From NCBI RefSeq assembly GCF_030463565.1, contig NC_134652.1, positions 8,397,897 through 8,461,896 of the forward strand: 64,000 nucleotides of DNA. Reading direction: 5' to 3'. Shown in pieces: positions 38,001 through 50,700 of this stretch. Numbering within the stretch: position 1 is the first letter of the stretch; each line of letters begins with the position of its first letter. Under the pieces are notes generated by a model. It made no database searches. It was given only the letters and a program-made list of their open reading frames with translations, and was not told the DNA's origin. The DNA is from Pelecanus crispus (taxonomy: Eukaryota > Chordata > Aves > Pelecaniformes > Pelecanidae). Made by a program: the position numbers and the translations under genes.

Positions 38001-39189
38001 ACTGTAGGACGAAGAGCTCTTTAAAATTTAAATGTGTAGTTTTGCTATCTTGTGATACATTTCTTCAGGTTGGAAGTTGGCAACCTAATGTAAGGTGAAA
38101 TCTCATTATGGCTCATTGTTTTCCTTGTGACTTTTATGTTACAGTTCTGGCTGAAAGTTATGTTTTATTCCTGTTTTGAGCCACCTCCTCTTCTTGTTCT
38201 TCTGTCTTAGCTGCCACCAGTACAAGACAGCTAAATAGCTATTGTGCTGATATTTTAGAGGGGCAATAAATACTCCTAGAAAATTCCCTGAGTGTGTGTC
38301 TAGGTGACCAGAAGATGAAACGTATGCAACTGATCAGCTGTGGAAAAGCTTTAATGAACTGACACCAATGAGACACTGAGGAAAACCTGTGTTACTCAAA
38401 AGCAACTACTAAAAGCAGAACAGAAAAGCCACAGAGGGTTGCTGCGGATGGTTTAAAAATAAGCGAGGAAGGCCTGAGTTCATCAGTTCAAGTAACCTTG
38501 AACAAGCTTAGTCTTGTCCAGACAAAGTACCTAATCAGTTGGTTCTGAGGCTAGATTTCTGCTTAGAGTAATCAAATCAATAGTGTCTAGACAAACGAGT
38601 GCTGAAGGTCAAGTTGGAAGTGAGGTTGATGGCGGCTGTTTGCAGCGTTTCACTAGAACATGCAAAATTTCCATCTGAAGATGGGGTTACAGGATATAGC
38701 CACTACCTCTGAACCAAAACCAACTGACACGTTGTAAAGCAAATGTGATCTTTCCCTATCAACTCCCCCACGCATTCATATACTCTGCTAAAAACCAGTT
38801 AAACAAATTTTTCATAGGCAGGCATAGAAAAGAAATGCTTGTTTACCTCTCCTTGCTGCAGCAAGCTAGAGAGCTGTCACAGCCAGAGAGGTGTTTTCCC
38901 TTGGGATTGGCTTAATTTTATCAAATTTAATTGTTGGTCAAAGTTGTTTTCAATACCTTTACTTAATTTTCAAAGTATGTTTACTACCTATCTCCATATC
39001 TCAAAGGCTAGGCACTTTTTGATCATAAATATTTAACCTAGAAACATTATTTAACAAAAGATAGAAAATTGACGTGTTTTTCTGACAGCTTTTGCCTATG
39101 TCATCTAAAGAGTTGTGTAACACATCACAATCACAAATAAGATACTTTGAAAGCTTAGAAACTGTCTTTGTCAAATGTATATAGAAATT

Positions 39190-39205
39190 GGGGGGGGGGG
39201 GGGGG
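39190..39205. repeat. G16 homopolymer
   Basis: Sixteen guanines in a row within AT-rich intron 2, on the sense strand of PDZD8. It can form G-quadruplexes and is prone to length error in assemblies. Confidence 0.88.
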
Positions 39206-39971
39206 ATGAAAATCTAATAGCTCTTTAAAAAAGGTAAGATTTGTTTGAAGTTTTTATTCCAAAATATTTATCTGCTTCCAGCTACTGTGAGATGCGCTGT
39301 GTACAACTTTATTGCTGTTCTATAGAAACAGCAATATATAGATTATTGGGGTTTTTTTAATAGTGCGGATATCTACCTGAAAAGCTTTATAGCCTTCTGG
39401 AATAGGGTATCATGCATGAAGAACCACTCTTTTGTTTCTTACGAATATTACAAAAAATTACAGATAGGAGAGTTTAGTGAAATAGAAACATAAGCAGTAG
39501 TAAACTGTAACTTTAATCTACAGTAACACTCTCTTGAACCAAGAAGAGCTGCAGCGTATTGTGAAATTCAGGACTAGAATGAAGACTCTTGTGGCTATTG
39601 TTGCTTTTTGAAAAACCAAAAAAGTTGTTCTTTTATGGAAAAATACTAGTCTGCCAACTGAACACTTTATTTAAAAAAAGAAAAGAAAAAGGGAAAGACA
39701 ATACCAAAAAAACCCAAACCAAATAAAAACCACCTAGCTAAAAATTTTAAGTTTTATTTGATATTTATGGAGTTTTTCCACTAGAGGGTGGCAGTGCCTT
39801 TCCTTTGGTGTAAGGCTGTGCCTGTGGAATCTTTTCTGTATGGACTTCTCTGTGTGTACACATTGATAAAAATAATAATAGAGTGTAGAAATGAAGAATG
39901 GTGAGTTTAATATGATATTTAGGATGTATGTAATAGTATTGCAGTTCTTACTCTAGACTTTTCTATTTCAG

Positions 39972-40074
39972 GTTACTTATGTTTGGATCCTATGAAAGAG
40001 AAACAAATGTTCATTGCACAATGGAGCTGAGCAGTAATGTTTGGGAAGAAAAGTCAAGAAGTTCTATCAAAACG
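39972..40074 (+). CDS. PDZD8: PDZD8 exon 3, residues 349-383
   Basis: The 103-nt exon lies between TATTTCAG|G and AAACG|GTAAAA. It completes Arg349 and encodes 34 more residues, beginning LLMFGSYERETNVHC and ending VWEEKSRSSIKT, which matches the conserved PDZD8 segment just before the PDZ domain. It ends in phase 0, so the next exon should begin on a codon boundary, with a residue such as V or I leading into the PDZ domain. That exon was not found in the remaining 23.9 kb. Without splicing, the frame continues 87 codons into the intron, to a stop at 40336-40338. Confidence 0.94.
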
Positions 40075-43000
40075 GTAAAAAAGGCTACAATCTTTGCATA
40101 TTGCAGTATGTCTCATGCTCATAATACATTGTCTAGAAAGAGTGTATCTTTGGACAGTCGAATGGGTGATACAGCAGAAGAAAAAACCCCAAAACATAAC
40201 ACAGCAGTTATTTACTTTTTAATCCAAAGTATTTCACTGTCAAATGGACATGTATGGATTACAACATGTTCAGTTATCACAACTGTGCTTGAAAATGTGC
40301 CCGGTTTGCATATATTGTCAACTGTCCATCTGCATTAAAACAAATAGTGTAGAATATGCATTTTTATAGTCCTGTTATATTTGGGTGGGGCAATGTTTAG
40401 AGAATGGTGATTAAGATTCACCTGTCTTTCAGTGGCCAGTAGTGTACTCCCTTCTCATGTGAGTGTTTGAAGACCCTTGTGATCAGAGGGTAGCTCATGT
40501 GACTGCCTGCTTTTCCTCCCCATTTTGTGAAAATGTAGGCAATTGCCATAGATCTCTAACTTTTTTTTTAGAGCATATGAATCCTACCCTGTCTGCTAAA
40601 GAAAAATACTTCTACAAGTGTATGTAAATACAGAAAGTAGAAGTATTGGTGGTATTCTAAGTTAGTCTTTTACGGAATATCATACTTGATAACATGAGTT
40701 TAGCAGCATACAGCCTACAAATGGCCTTTCTGTTTTTTGTGTGTGGGAGGATGAGCGCTACATTTTTTTTTCTTCAAAAAAGAGGTGCAATGTATGAAAA
40801 AGCCTTTCAATTTCACATTAGAGAGATACTGTGGTAGTCATCAGATTGATTTTGGTTTATGCTGAGCAATAAGTAATGTGCCTATTAAAAAAAACCGAAA
40901 AACAAACTAGAAGCTTTAAAAAGACTTTATTTTAACAATTGGTTTTATGCAAAGAAATCACTGGAACAAAAATCAATGTCCAGCATTTTACCCTCTGCTG
41001 CCTGAGTGTAACTAGCTTAAGCCCTGTGCCTTTGTTACATCTGACTGGAGTTGTGTTTGGAGACGAGCATCGTTCTTCCACTGGAGCAGCCAGAATCCAG
41101 AATTTCAGCATCTCATTCAGTTTCTGCAATTAAATTCCGCTTTGCATTGATTTAAAACTCCTTGTGACAAACGCTATGATACTTGTTTTCAGCTTACTGT
41201 ATACTATGTTTTGCCAAAAAGGGTGTATGGCTGAGCAACAGACAGAAAGCTTCTTGTCCTGGTTTCGGACTTAGTTGCTGTATTCTTAGTCAAATGAAAA
41301 ATTCGAAGGGAGGGTAGAGGTTCACCTATGCTCTCTTAAGAACCCATAACACTGGGTGGTAATTAGCTTTCTGAGTGCAGCAGGGAAATGACAAGCGGGG
41401 AGCCTGCAGCTGGAGTGCAGACAGAGAACTTCAGAGAACTTTCCCAGGGTGTGGTTCAGCGGTCAGACATCGTAAAAACCGATGGCAGCTCAGGACTGCA
41501 TTCTCCGGAGTTGTCTCTGTCTTGGCCCTGTCTCTACCTGCTCCTAACACGGTCAGTGGTATTTATGTGGTTGCGAGTTAGCCATGTCATCTCCCTGGGC
41601 TGGCTTGCTGCATGAAAGCTCCAGTGCTGGCAGAAAGGAGAGAGAAGGGTGGGATGGCAGCAGCTTCAGCTAGTTTAAGCCACTGAAGCACGGCACCACC
41701 GGAGGTGATGGCATAAAGCATTTCAGTGGTCCCAAGAGGGATTACTGAGTTCACTTAACTCTAGAGGTTGCTAGACTTCATTGAAGCACTAGGCAGGAGG
41801 TAGACTTGAGTAATTTATTTTCATACCTTTTTGTTTAATCTGTTTTATGCAGCAGTTCTTAATTTTGTTTAACTTTTCCTAGTTTGTTTTAATCTAAAGG
41901 TTTAAGCCTCTTTGCATGATCACGTAAGGATAAGGTAGGAGCAATTCAGCTGTAGTAGTCTGGCCAGTTCATAGTTTTAATCCTTTCCTAATAATAATAA
42001 ATATTTCAAAATTGTCAAGAAACAAGCAATACTGCCAGGGTTAAAAACAAACAAAAAAAACCCCCCAAACCCCAAACAATTTTGGGATCTGGACCCAATC
42101 CTGCTAATACTTACTCACGTGAATGACCCTTTTGTTGAGATAGGCTGTTCATGAAACCATGTACGCATCTGCAGGGTTGATGCTCTAGCAGTGAAGGTAG
42201 CAGTATGCTGATTTACCATTACGCTTCTCTAGACAAATTAATTTGTGCTTATTTTTAGATAATTTTCAGTAGCAACACTGGAATATATTCTTTTACACTC
42301 TACCAACAGAAGAGGAAAGAAAAAAACACTCCGCACACAGCGTGGCACCAGTGTGTTTGTGACAGCAGGTGGCAGTAGGACTAAACTGATGGAGGGTGGT
42401 GGAATAGCTCCTTTTTAAAACTACAGAAAAGTACTCAGGGTGAGACTCAAGAACTCATCTTCTGTTTCAGCATCTAAAATGAAATGGCAGGTTTTTAAAA
42501 TGTCTTAAGCTTTTGGAAATCTGGCCTGCAATGTACAGAAGGATTTTTTGTGCATCTATGTTGCAGTCCTTCATTAAGCATCATTCAAACACTGCCTGCC
42601 AGAGAGCAGAGACTCCTTGATCTGAATTGCTGCATCTCTAGCTCTGCTGTCAGTATGAATAATTCACTGAGCTCAACCACCTTGAACTTTAGGCCACTAG
42701 ATAGGCGGCCTAATTTTAAGATTCTGCTTTAGAAGATATTGATATGGTAGAATATGGAAACTGCAAAAAGTAGTTCTGCAAGTCACTCATTTTCTTCTCA
42801 ACTTATATTTGACAGATGTAGTGAAATATGAAAGTCTCTTTCTTAAGAAATCGGGTTAAATATGCAAGTTAAGTTACAAAATATTAGGAGGTCTTGCTGG
42901 GTGGCAAGAGTATTGCCAAAGACCCTCAACAAAATAAGAAGTGTTGCTAACACGCTTAACATTAGAGTTTATTTTTCTGAGAAATGTTAACTGTGTGAAG

Positions 43001-46000
43001 TTAAATAGAAAGCTATAAAGAAAAGACAGTGTGATATTTTCCAAACAAAAAGTTTATCTATCATTAATCATGATTTTTAGCTCTAATGCAGTGTTAACCA
43101 CAAGGCAGCTGATCACAATACTTAATATCTTTCTAGTATGAAATCCTTCTTTTAATACCCACACATGCAGTAGTTATTTGAGATTAAGTTGTTAGAACGA
43201 ATAACAACTTCAGAAACTATGGAGGAGAAATGATAGACTAAGTTAAAGTAAATAACTTTGTTCTGGTTTAAAAGCGTCTAATGTATAAGAGCCTCACATA
43301 GCATGAGAATACATCCTCTGATTCAGGCTGTTCTACAACACTGCCGAGGAAAACTCTCATAACTTTCTATACTTCCTGGCATTTTCATTCTTCTTATTAT
43401 GTTAGTAGTAGTGATAAAAGATTAGACAGGTTTAATACTTCACAATGAATCTTGGTGAGACTTTAATTTGATCCCATTATTTATGGAATATTAGTAGGCG
43501 TCAAAATTGGTTTTGGAAAAAAAGATGCAGTGTTATTGAACATATCTGGAGCGTTATTGAAGTGTCTGTTGTAATACAGAGGTGTCTCAGGCTTTGAAGC
43601 TGTTTATCAAATCAATCTGAAACACCAATAAGACTTCAGAGAGATGATTTGGCACGTTCCCATGTGACACACGTAAACATTCTTAAATATCTTAATTCCA
43701 GCAGCATGTACTACTAATTAACATTAATCACTGCATTGCTCTGTAAAACTTAATTACGTATGGATAGGATGTAGTAATTAGACAGCATTAGCAACATTGG
43801 ATTACTAGACAGGTGTTCTATGGCTAACTAATTAGAAATGTCTAAATAATTAGATATATGTTTGTAGATATTAAATGGAGGCTGTTTCATAAATGTGAAT
43901 GGCTATGTCCACTGAACTGCCAGTTAGCCATACCAGATTGATTTCTACAAACAAAAAGAATTGTTCTGTTTTTCCTTGGAGCACATTTGTTTAGGTTGGG
44001 TGCCTGGCTTTGTTACACTTGGTGAGAATCTTGCTACTGACTTTACCTGTGCCAGCACTTCATGTATAGTGTTGTAAAAGAATAACATAATTTTTCAGCA
44101 GAAACTGAAGATGCTTTATGAATAAAAGGAAAATCTAGTCTCCTTTCCTTAAAAGTGGCAGAAGAATAGACATAGAAATGACCTTGAAGTATTAGTAACA
44201 GAGACCTGTGGTAGACTTGCAGCTGTAAGTATCCCTTATGTTGCCTATGCAATGCCTTGACTGCTCTGTGGATGCTCAGCTGTCCTGAGTGTGGTGAGTG
44301 CTGGCGCTTTCCTCTGGTTCCAGCAGTGTAGAGAAGAATGAATCGAGGGTATAGCTGTATGGGAATGAGAATCTTGGTTCATATGAACTACTCTACATAT
44401 CTTGGTAGTCATGTTGCCTTTCTTTCCTGATTCTTTTTGACAGATAAATTAGTTTTCTACAACTTTTAGAAACTGTTGCAAATAGATGGTTGTCTTCTGA
44501 TGCTCTTATACATGCTGTACAAGCTGTAAATAGTTTGTGTTTTTTATTGGTTGTAGGAATGTAAAGTAACAGGGGAGAGGGGCTCAACAGCAAACCAAAA
44601 TGTATCCATTCCAAGTTTTCCTCTAAGTCTAAGGAGCACAAGAGAATTGTTATTGATCCTGAAATAATCAGGCTAGATACTCTAAGAAAACACCTTTAAA
44701 TTCTGGTTTCTACTAATACATTGTCTGAGGTGGTGCTGTAAGAGTAGCCACAGTTTTGTATTCCTAAAGGCAGTAAGTGGTGGTGTTTTTGTTGCTGTTG
44801 GGTGGTTTTTTTGGTTTGGTTTGGGGTTTTTTTTGGCAACTCTTTCTGTAAATACTAACTTTAGTAATACCGAAACTGCATTTCATATTCTGCAAAGTAA
44901 AAATTTCCACCTAAAACGCCACATCTAATAGCCCATAGGACTTTCGCAGCAGTTGTCTCAGGAGCACACAAATATCCTCTGAAGTAACCTAATGATAGAA
45001 AGAACTAAAGAATTAAAAAAGTGGTGGGCTGCTTATCTTAGGAATTCTGCTTGATGCTTTCTCCAGTTCATTCTGAACACTGTGGTCAGCACTGGAGTAT
45101 GACACCATCTTCAGTATTGCACTCTGAATTTGTGCATGCGTATGCATACACATATATAGGCCACAGTCTCCGCTTCTTTTGGTGAGGTTATCTTGACGGA
45201 TATGGCCTTTTGTAGGTAAATTTAATGGTAACTTTGAAATTGGTGTAGGCAGGCTGGTTGGTACCTGTTTATAAAAACAAAGCAGTATTTCTCAGCCTTT
45301 CATAAAACTAAATTTCCTTTATCAGGGATTAAGGGAAACTTAAAAGTGTTCTAATACTGTAACATATGAATGTAAAATGAGAAATAATGTAAATCAAATC
45401 CAGCACCTTCTGAAATGAGTTGCCTGAAGATACTAAACTATAATGTCAAAATTTGAACTAACTGTGAAATGTTAATTTGTAAATACATGGAGTTAAATGC
45501 CTCACAGTTGGCATTTCAGTGTGCTTATTCAACAGCCTGCCATTTCAGTGTTTAATCCTATCAAAAGAAAGGAGGAGGATTAAAGCAAGAGAAGCTTTTT
45601 GAAAATGTCACTTTTTATGAAAATTCATGATCGTGTAAAATTTGATAATATTTGTAAATACAATGGGGAATAGTTCTGAGATTTGTGCCTTACATAATAT
45701 TCTGTAATCCGTCTTTCAAATAAACTTGAAGGCCATCAGGATTTTTTCTGTCTCATCTTAAACATTTAAGCTTTTTGACTTGGGGCTTCAGAAAGCTTTT
45801 ATTTAATGAGACCTTCTGTGAAAATGCACTGTAGTTCTTTAACTGCTCAGAGACTACTGAATAGGAACATTAAAAAAACAAACAAGCAAACAAAAAAAAC
45901 CCCCAAACCACAAAAAAACACCGCTAACAGCTTGCTTTTTTTTAGTGCATGTATATTCAGGTAGTTGTTTAAAACCAGATGTTGTCACTCTAGCCACAGC

Positions 46001-47687
46001 CTGACCCGATACTTCTTGTCTGCTTGTAAACCATTCGGAAGCTATCATGTACTGCATCCTTGGGCATGCCTACCCTCACCTGGGACAGGTAGAAAGCAGC
46101 GCTCACCACACTTTACTGCATTTGCAGCAGATGATATTAAATGCATTATGTGCATCCAAGTCTGCAACTTCCCTTGCATGCACCTTCTTTCTCCTTATGT
46201 CCATGCTTGAAGTCGTGATCCCTCAGAGCCTCCCCTGGAGTGCTGCAGAGATTGACTGCTTGCAATGAATCGGACTTGCTGAGTTTCAAATTTAGAATAC
46301 CAGATGAAAAGATTAACAAATGAAAGAACCTGAGTAAGGAGAATCTGTGGTGAGCAGGGCTTAATACTCTGTGTGTGTACTTGTGCTTCCCCATGCCGAA
46401 CTCTTACTTTAAGAGCTGCCAACAGAACTCATTATGGTACTCAAATTTGGGAAGAGAAGTTCTTCTGCAGCCAAGTACTTGTCTTGTATAGTGAAATAAG
46501 TCTGTTTTGAAGCCACTTAATTCCAGTCTAAATCTCCATTAGCTTTTGTAACGGAGTTGTATTGCAGCTGCCATTGGTGATACTGTCTATTCAGTTGGGG
46601 TCTTCCAAGCTGATATTTTGCAGGATGTTGTACTCTCTGAAAGCGTATTACTGACCACCTCCTGATTCATCAGAAAGAGTAATGAAAGAGGCGCAAGCCT
46701 TTTAGACAGCTGTGTTGGGTGAATTCACCTTTGTAAGACCTCTCTGTGTGACTGTTCCAGGACAAAAATTATATAAAACTCCAAGCTTGAGCAGGGATTA
46801 GTTCTGTTCTTTTAATGCTTTTTACAGAGCTGATAAACAACATACATTTTTGCTGTGGGTTGGTTTTTTTGTTCCTTGAAGGTTACGCATGTAATAACCA
46901 ACCTGTAGTACAGATTCTTGGAATTACCTTTTAGTTGCCTGTCTTCCATATCCTCCTGATAGTACCCAGTTTGAATAGCTGTTTTAAGCTTTTCTTGTCA
47001 TGCTTTTTAATGTACAGCTTTGTATTTAAAATATAAAACTATTAAGTAAACACTAAATGATATCTTTTCCTTAAAAACGCTTGTAAAAGCCAAGACAGGC
47101 ACACTGTTTTAGTGTGTCACTAGATGTGGTGCTTTTTTTTTATTATTCTTGTCATCTGTTCTGCTACATGTCCAAATATTGGATGCAGGAAAGAGTTTTA
47201 AGTAGGTTTTACAGCAGCTGTGTTTCTCATTTGCAAAGAAACTGATTTACAGTGATAGCTGATCTTGCTAAATAAATAGATGGTTGATGCATGAAAGCTA
47301 ACTTTGTTTGCATAAACAGTATGGCCTATTGTAAGAGAGATAACAGTGTTCTATTGACCAGAGTAAACAAAGTAGTTTCTGGGTAATTCGTTATATTTCT
47401 GGAATATTTCTAAACTATTTTGTTATGTCCTATTGCAAAGTTGTATGGCCAGATGAGGCAGCAGCTCAGGTTGGTGACTGCTGCCTGTGGCTGGAGTGGA
47501 AGGGCAGGGACTTACTTAAATACAGATACTTGCAACCACCTTTGGAAAAATAAGCTGTTGTCATTCTCATTGTTTTGTAGTTGTTTTTTTCTCTTCGGTC
47601 TTCTAGTTTACTTTTTAAATGTATTTTCTCAGAGCGCCTTTATAAAAGTTAACCTCTTCTTAACGTACTAGGCTTTTTTCTTTTCAG

Positions 47688-47720
47688 ATTGAGAGTTTGC
47701 GATCTGTTCCTATTAAGGAG
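47688..47720 (+). other. Candidate 33-nt microexon in PDZD8 intron 3
   Basis: A pyrimidine-rich acceptor (TTTTTTCTTTTCAG) ends at 47687, a TTAAC/TACTA-like branch region lies just upstream, and the donor GAG|GTAATA follows at 47721. The 33 nt read IESLRSVPIKE with no stop in phase 0, the phase in which exon 3 ends, and would preserve the frame if included. The segment does not resemble the PDZ domain or any known PDZD8 peptide I recall. It may equally be a chance decoy. Confidence 0.25.
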
Positions 47721-50700
47721 GTAATAATTGGATTGAAACTAATTTACACATTTGTATGGATTTTAGTGATGTTGTAATGTTTCCCTACCACATCGGGACC
47801 TGACAAAGTAAACTGGGCATGTTGAAAACTGTGGCCTTCCATTGGTGAATGGTTATGTCTCCAAAAATAATGAATAAGAAGGGAGCCTCTGTTCAAATAT
47901 TTAACTACTGAACAAAAATGTGTTTTCCGGGTTGTAACAACACAATGAGGAAGCCCGGGGCAGGGATAGAAAGAGTCTCGGAAAAGGGGCCAGTGGCTGT
48001 GGGTAAAAATACTTGCTAAGAAATAGTGAGGTACTGGTACTTGGTGTTCATATGCTCCCCTAAAACCAGGTAACTTCTAAAATCTGTGTGAGACATGTAG
48101 GGGTTTGACACGATGACATTGTAGGGGTGTTTGTTTCTGACTGCAAGTTGCTCAGTGGTAACTTGTCTGAGTAACTCCCACAAGTAGTTTATCATCTGGA
48201 AGTTCATCTTGCAATTAAGGAAGAGAAAATTACATTGTAGTTTCTGCAGATTGTCAAAGGATAGGCAAGCGCTTGCAGTTACTGCAGAACAGCTGATGTT
48301 TCACTTCGGACCCATTACTGCCTTCAGTAACGTTATCACCCTTGGTTCCAAGTATAAATAATTTACCTGTTACTTTTTAAATTTTACTTTTTTTTTTACT
48401 TAAATTACTTTTAATTTACTGCACTTAGAAGTGCAGTAGTAACTACTGAGAAGACTCCTCTTCTGAATGCAACTTTATTTAGTTGCTTTGTTCATAGTTT
48501 TCAAAGTTTGAGCCATTAAAGCTACTGAGTAGCTCTTCACTAGAAGTTTATCAAGAGCCTGCAGTTAGATTTTTGCATTTAATTTTGGGTTTACGTTTTA
48601 TGGGTTGTTTGACACCTTCCCATGCTCTCCTGCAGTATGTCAAATGCTGCTACTCAGTTTTATCTACCCTTGTACTCTACACTGTTTACTGCTGCTATGG
48701 GCTGTACTAGAGGAGGAGCAGGGAGAGTTTGTGTGCAAATGAATGTCCAGAAGGAGTTAACTTATTTTAGTAGGATTTTGCCCAAATTGGTTGTATTGTT
48801 CATTTGTTGTTGTGTTGTGGTTTGTTTTGTAGTTTTGGATTTTGTTCATTTTTTTCTTTTTTTCTTAACCTAAATTGGCGGATTGAGTTTGGAGACTTGA
48901 CAGTCTTTAACTCTTGTTAAATCACTAAAAATGATGGACAAATTTGACAGACCTTTTCTTGAAATAAAGTAGCCCTGTTACAGGTTGGCCTCCTGGAAAG
49001 TCTCTACTTTGCATTTCATAGTCTGAAAAAGGCATAACTAGACTAGGAGTAATATCAGCTCTTTAGCAACTCATTTTGGTAAAGTGAAAGAGTAAGAGCG
49101 AGACATAATGGCATACATTTGGCTGCTGAACTCCGTCATCTGAAACGGAGATGTTTTAGGTGACACAAACTGTAATACAGGGAGTAGATGGAGACAGCAG
49201 AGAGGTAAATGGATTGGTACTTACTAACTCGTGTTTATCACCAGGCGAGCAGGTTCTTCGGCACTAAGAATAGGCTTTAGAGGGATGTATGAAATGACAG
49301 GGGGTCCTGAACAGGTTGGTTATTACAGGTTGCTGTGTAACTGAAAATGTCCTTTTGTGAGGTCATCTGTCATTTCTGTAACAGAAATTTGCTTGGCTAT
49401 TGTTGTTGCTCACTTCTAATGCCCATAGATGCATCAAAGTATCCAAAACAACTGCTTGCTTTTAGTTAATGGACACTGACAGCTGATCGGAGTTTGTGGC
49501 ATTCATGTTTTCATCTTTTCTTTCCCCTAATTCCCCACTCAGAATGCACACGGGATGTCAGTGGGGAAGGGTATCCAGTTACTCTGCAAGTCTTTAGGGA
49601 TCCTGAAGAGAATCATGAATGTCATGGGCAGCCAGGAGGAATGCACTGTGAAAAGTGTGGCCTGTCCTAGTTTGGACAAGCAGGTATTTTGTTTATCTGC
49701 TGATGCCTGTAGGGCCTCTGCTCCTACCCATCCTGAGCTCCTGGTCAGCAAGGGCTGCTCTTGCTTGTGGGCATGTTGCATAAGGTTGTATTCTTTTTAC
49801 ACTCTGCTTTGGCCTGCAACATGTTACGCACTTAGAAGTGTGATTTACGCTTCTGTTGCATGAGTGCAGCTGTTTGCATTGTGGTTTTGGTTTTTTTTTT
49901 TTTAAATGATCAGGAGTTTGAGTCTCTTTCTGGTTCTCTATGCGATTCAGGCTTCTTACAGATGCATAGGGCCATCGCTAGGTGCTTCTGTCTGGATTTC
50001 ATCAGTAACCCTTGTGTTCTGATGAGATTTTAGAAGAGATAGTGTTCAACACTTCTTGAACATTAACTATATGTTAATTAAATAGGTATACTGGTCCATT
50101 GCAATTTAATGAGAAGGTGATGAAAATAATATATTTTCTCTTGGCTCCACTTGATCTGTACAGTTGCTCTGCCTGTCTATCTGTTTGACTTTGGTTAACC
50201 AATCTAAAATATTACTAGGTGCAAATTCAGCTGTACTTGAAAGAGGGTTGTAAGTCTCAAAGAATAAAGATTTTCCTGAAAACAAAGAGCTAGAGCTGGA
50301 AAGATATGAAAATAGCATCTCCAAGGCAAACATTGGCAGATTTCTGGTGCTAAGGTGGTGTGGGAAGCTGGTAGCTCCTCTGCACAAATGTAGTTTGGTG
50401 TGAGCCATGGTTTGTCTTCGGTGATAGGGTATGTGAAGGAGCAAATGACATTGGATTCCTTAGTTTTGCTTTTCACAAGATGGCTTGTATATAAACATTC
50501 TCATTAGTAGAGAAAATGTCAGGTACTTGAATCTGATTCTCATTCCTAATTTAGCTGGTGTAAATATAGATATTACATTAGCTTAAAGAAAAAGCATCAT
50601 CAGACTAAATATCAGGAAGAAATTTTGAATTAAGTTTTTTTTAAAGGATCCTTAATAATTAATATCTAGTATGATAATTATTATTATTGATGATTTAACT

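Larger units (their letters stand above)
34356..39971 (+). other. PDZD8: PDZD8 intron 2 (5.6 kb)
   Basis: GT at 34356-34357 and AG at 39970-39971. AT-rich and without a supported gene. It includes a T19 run (35035-35053), a G16 run (39190-39205) and an AC-rich tract at 39704-39733. An open frame at 35530-35721 has splice-like edges but would break the PDZD8 frame. Confidence 0.85.

Noticed and set aside
40932-41129. Minus-strand 65-codon frame immediately followed by AATAAA
   Set aside because: The stop codon abuts the AATAAA with no 3' UTR, no poly-A tail follows on that strand, and the peptide is unrecognised; probably chance.
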